Part shown: one piece after another, positions 3,785 to 5,932 of the stretch
Numbering within the stretch: position 1 is the first letter of the stretch
Layout: every line of letters begins with the position of its first letter
Assembly (NCBI GenBank): GCA_023253495.1
Contig: JALRGF010000213.1
Coordinates: forward strand, 1-5,932
Origin: Verrucomicrobiales bacterium
GTDB taxonomy: Bacteria > Verrucomicrobiota > Verrucomicrobiia > Verrucomicrobiales > V1-33
Reading direction: 5' to 3'
Length of the DNA: 5,932 nt
Made by a program: the position numbers and the translations under genes
Notes under the pieces: generated by a model
The model's input: only the letters and a program-made list of their open reading frames with translations
What the model was told of the DNA's origin: nothing
Databases searched by the model: none

Positions 3785-5932
3785 GCCAGCCCACACCCCG
3801 CGGCCCCGCGCCCGCCGACACCTACAAAAATACGGTGCTCCTGCCGAAAACGGATTTTCCGATGCGCGCCGACCTGGTCACGCGCGAACCGGTGCGCCTG
3901 GAAAAATGGGAGCAGTCGAAACTCTACGAACGCATCCAGGCCCGGCGCCGGGCGCAGGGGGCGCCGCGCTTCGTGCTGCACGACGGCCCTCCCTTCGCCA
4001 ACGGCGATGTCCACATGGGCACGGCTCTCAACAAAATCCTCAAGGATCTGGTCCTCAAGTCGAGGACCATGGCCGGCTTCGAAACCCCCTACGTTCCCGG
4101 CTGGGACTGCCACGGGCTGCCGATCGAATTCAAGGTGGTGCGTGAGGCTGCCGGCCTGAGCCCGGCTGAAGTGCGCACCCGCGCCGAAGCCTTTGCGCGG
4201 CGGTTCATCGACATCCAGCGCACCAGCTTCCGCCGGCTCGGGGTTTTCGGCGACTGGTGGAATCCGTACCTCACGCTCGACCGCGCCTACGAGGCGGACA
4301 TCATCCGCGTCTTCGCCACCTGCGTGGAAAAAGGACTGGTCTACCAGTCGCAGCGCCCGGTGCTCTGGAGCTACGGCGCCCAGACCGCGCTGGCTGAAGC
4401 CGAGGTCGAATACAAGGAAAAAACCTCACCCGCCATCTTCGTCGCCGTCCCGGCGGTCGACGACGATTTTCACTTCGTCATCTGGACGACCACTCCATGG
4501 ACGCTGCCGTCCAACCTCGGCATCGCCTTGCACCCGGAATTCGAGTACGTCGTCGGCACCTTCACCCGCAACGGGACCGCCGCCGGCAATTATCTGGTCG
4601 CCGCCGCTCTGCTCGAAGACTTCCAGAAAAAAACCGGCCTCACCCTCGAGCACACCGTCCGTCGGGTCAAAGGGGCCGAACTCAAAGGCCGCGAGGCCCG
4701 CCACCCGTTCCTCCCCCGCACCTCCCGGATCGTCACCGGCCTCTTCGTCACCGCCGAAACCGGTACCGGCGCCGTCCACCTCGCCCCGGGCCACGGCACC
4801 GACGACTACCTCGCCGGCCGCGACAACAACCTCGGACTGCTCTCACCCGTCGATGACCTCGGCCGCTTCACCGCTGAAACCGGCCTCGAATTCCTCACCG
4901 GCACCCACGTCTTCGACGCCAACGAGCCGATCATCGCCCTGCTCGCCGACAAAGGCGCGCTGGTCGCCCGCGAAAAATACGTCCACCAGTACCCGCACTG
5001 CTGGCGGTCGAAAACCCCCATCATCTTCCGGTCGGTGCCGCAGTTCTTCATCCGCATCGACGACGTCCGCCCGCGCGCCCTCCAGGCGATCGACGAGGTC
5101 GAATGGATCCCGTCGTGGGGACGCAACCGGATTTTCGGCACCGTCGAGTCCCGTCCCGACTGGTGCATCAGCCGACAGCGGACCTGGGGCGTGCCGCTGC
5201 CCGTCTTCTACGACGGGGCCGGACAGCCGATCCTCCGGGCCGAGGTCGCGCGCAAGGTGGCCGACGTCGTCGCCGAACTTGGCACCAACGCGTGGTTTGA
5301 AAAATCCGATGCCGAATGGGCCGCGCTCGCCGGCCTGCCCGCGGGCGTCACCCGCGGCCGCGACACCCTTGACGTCTGGATCGACTCCGGCTCCAGCCAC
5401 GCCGCCGTGCTCGACCGCCGCCCGGAACTCGGCGGCGCCCCGGCCGACCTGTACCTCGAAGCCACCGACCAGCACCGCGGGTGGTTCCAGTCGTCGCTCA
5501 TGCTCAGCGTGATCGTCCGCGGCGCCGCCCCCTACCGCCGCGTGCTCACCCACGGATTCGTCATCGACAATTCGACCGGCGAAAAAATCTCCAAGTCGGG
5601 CGACAAACCGATCAACGCTGAATTTTTCTACAACAAATACGGCGCCGACCTCGTCCGCCTCTGGGCGGCCAGCGTCGACTACCGCGAGGAAGTGCCGTTT
5701 TCCGTCGATCTTTTTGACCAGACGACCGAGGCCTACCGCCGCATCCGCAACACCCTGCGCATCCTGCTGGGGAACCGCCACGGCTTCGACCCCGCTCGCC
5801 ATGCCGTCGCCGCGGCCGACCTCACCCTGGTCGACCGCTGGGTGCTCGAACGCCTGCACGCGGTGGTCACCGAGTGCCGCGCCGCCTACCACGCCCTCGA
5901 ATTCCGCCGCGTCTTTATCGCCCTCAACCAGT
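3781..5932 (+). CDS. ileS: Isoleucyl-tRNA synthetase, C-terminus cut by window edge
   Basis: IleRS (class I, cytoplasmic) charges tRNA-Ile and hydrolyses mischarged Val-tRNA-Ile. The window holds 717 residues; E. coli IleRS has 938, so about 220 C-terminal residues, including the anticodon-binding end and any zinc site, are missing. In order: 'LPKTDFPMRADLVTREP' (21-37), the HIGH-motif block HDGPPFANGDVHMGTALNK (67-85), 'YVPGWDCHGLPIEFK', the CP1 editing domain with WTTTPWTLPSN (235-245) and GTGAVHLAPGHGTDDY (328-343), 'WCISRQRTWGVP', 'DVWIDSGSSH', 'ATDQHRGWFQSS', and KISKS (602-606). The editing-site Asp is kept at D342. Two signatures differ from E. coli: HMGT instead of HIGH, and KISKSGDK instead of KMSKSxGN. 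The ATG fits the normal N-terminus ('MSQPTPRG...DTYKNTVLLP') but has no Shine-Dalgarno. A hairpin with T-run and a possible upstream ORF precede it directly. No frameshift is seen. Confidence 0.98.
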   Translation, partial: MSQPTPRGPAPADTYKNTVLLPKTDFPMRADLVTREPVRLEKWEQSKLYERIQARRRAQGAPRFVLHDGPPFANGDVHMGTALNKILKDLVLKSRTMAGFETPYVPGWDCHGLPIEFKVVREAAGLSPAEVRTRAEAFARRFIDIQRTSFRRLGVFGDWWNPYLTLDRAYEADIIRVFATCVEKGLVYQSQRPVLWSYGAQTALAEAEVEYKEKTSPAIFVAVPAVDDDFHFVIWTTTPWTLPSNLGIALHPEFEYVVGTFTRNGTAAGNYLVAAALLEDFQKKTGLTLEHTVRRVKGAELKGREARHPFLPRTSRIVTGLFVTAETGTGAVHLAPGHGTDDYLAGRDNNLGLLSPVDDLGRFTAETGLEFLTGTHVFDANEPIIALLADKGALVAREKYVHQYPHCWRSKTPIIFRSVPQFFIRIDDVRPRALQAIDEVEWIPSWGRNRIFGTVESRPDWCISRQRTWGVPLPVFYDGAGQPILRAEVARKVADVVAELGTNAWFEKSDAEWAALAGLPAGVTRGRDTLDVWIDSGSSHAAVLDRRPELGGAPADLYLEATDQHRGWFQSSLMLSVIVRGAAPYRRVLTHGFVIDNSTGEKISKSGDKPINAEFFYNKYGADLVRLWAASVDYREEVPFSVDLFDQTTEAYRRIRNTLRILLGNRHGFDPARHAVAAADLTLVDRWVLERLHAVVTECRAAYHALEFRRVFIALNQ

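Noticed and set aside
4193..5512. 439-codon open frame within ileS in another frame
   Set aside because: The product is low-complexity Ser/Pro/Thr/Arg, a product of C-rich third positions in ileS, whose own frame is intact and conserved.
4843..5892. 349-codon open frame antisense to ileS
   Set aside because: It is fully nested opposite the conserved IleRS core, has no domain or ribosome site, and has a Gly/Ala/Val/Asp-rich composition typical of antisense GC-rich shadows.

Overview
The window looks like a GC-rich bacterial chromosome segment, most likely from Verrucomicrobiota, perhaps Opitutales. The support is indirect: a PEP-CTERM surface protein, high GC with C-rich coding strands, several genes lacking a clear Shine-Dalgarno (SD) sequence, and an isoleucyl-tRNA synthetase with variant signature motifs. 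The assignment is an inference, not a database result.

Layout: (1) On the minus strand, an Rrf2-family regulator is followed after 43 nt by rarA, a clamp-loader-like AAA+ ATPase acting at stalled replication forks. rarA runs off the left edge. (2) Divergent from that pair is a secreted PEP-CTERM protein of about 260 residues on the plus strand. (3) Convergent with it, only 13 nt away, is a minus-strand NAD(P)-dependent oxidoreductase of the 'predicted homoserine dehydrogenase / DXR-like' family with a C-terminal SAF-like region. (4) Divergent from the oxidoreductase is ileS on the plus strand, which runs off the right edge. Five protein genes are well supported, two of them truncated by the window. 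No rRNA, tRNA, insertion sequence, CRISPR array or prophage is visible.

The part that ordinary annotation does not explain is the roughly 210-nt region in front of ileS. It holds a near-perfect SD, two closely spaced GTG codons behind it, a strong GC hairpin followed by six T residues that ends three bases before the ileS ATG, and a possible 16-codon upstream ORF whose stop overlaps the ileS start as ATGA. Together these resemble a translation-coupled attenuator or an upstream ORF controlling an aminoacyl-tRNA synthetase. The peptide has no isoleucine codons and the layout does not match a T-box. This is the best candidate in the window for something undescribed. The genes do not form one pathway: replication repair with a probable redox or Fe-S regulator, a cell-surface protein, a metabolic dehydrogenase and a translation enzyme simply sit next to each other.
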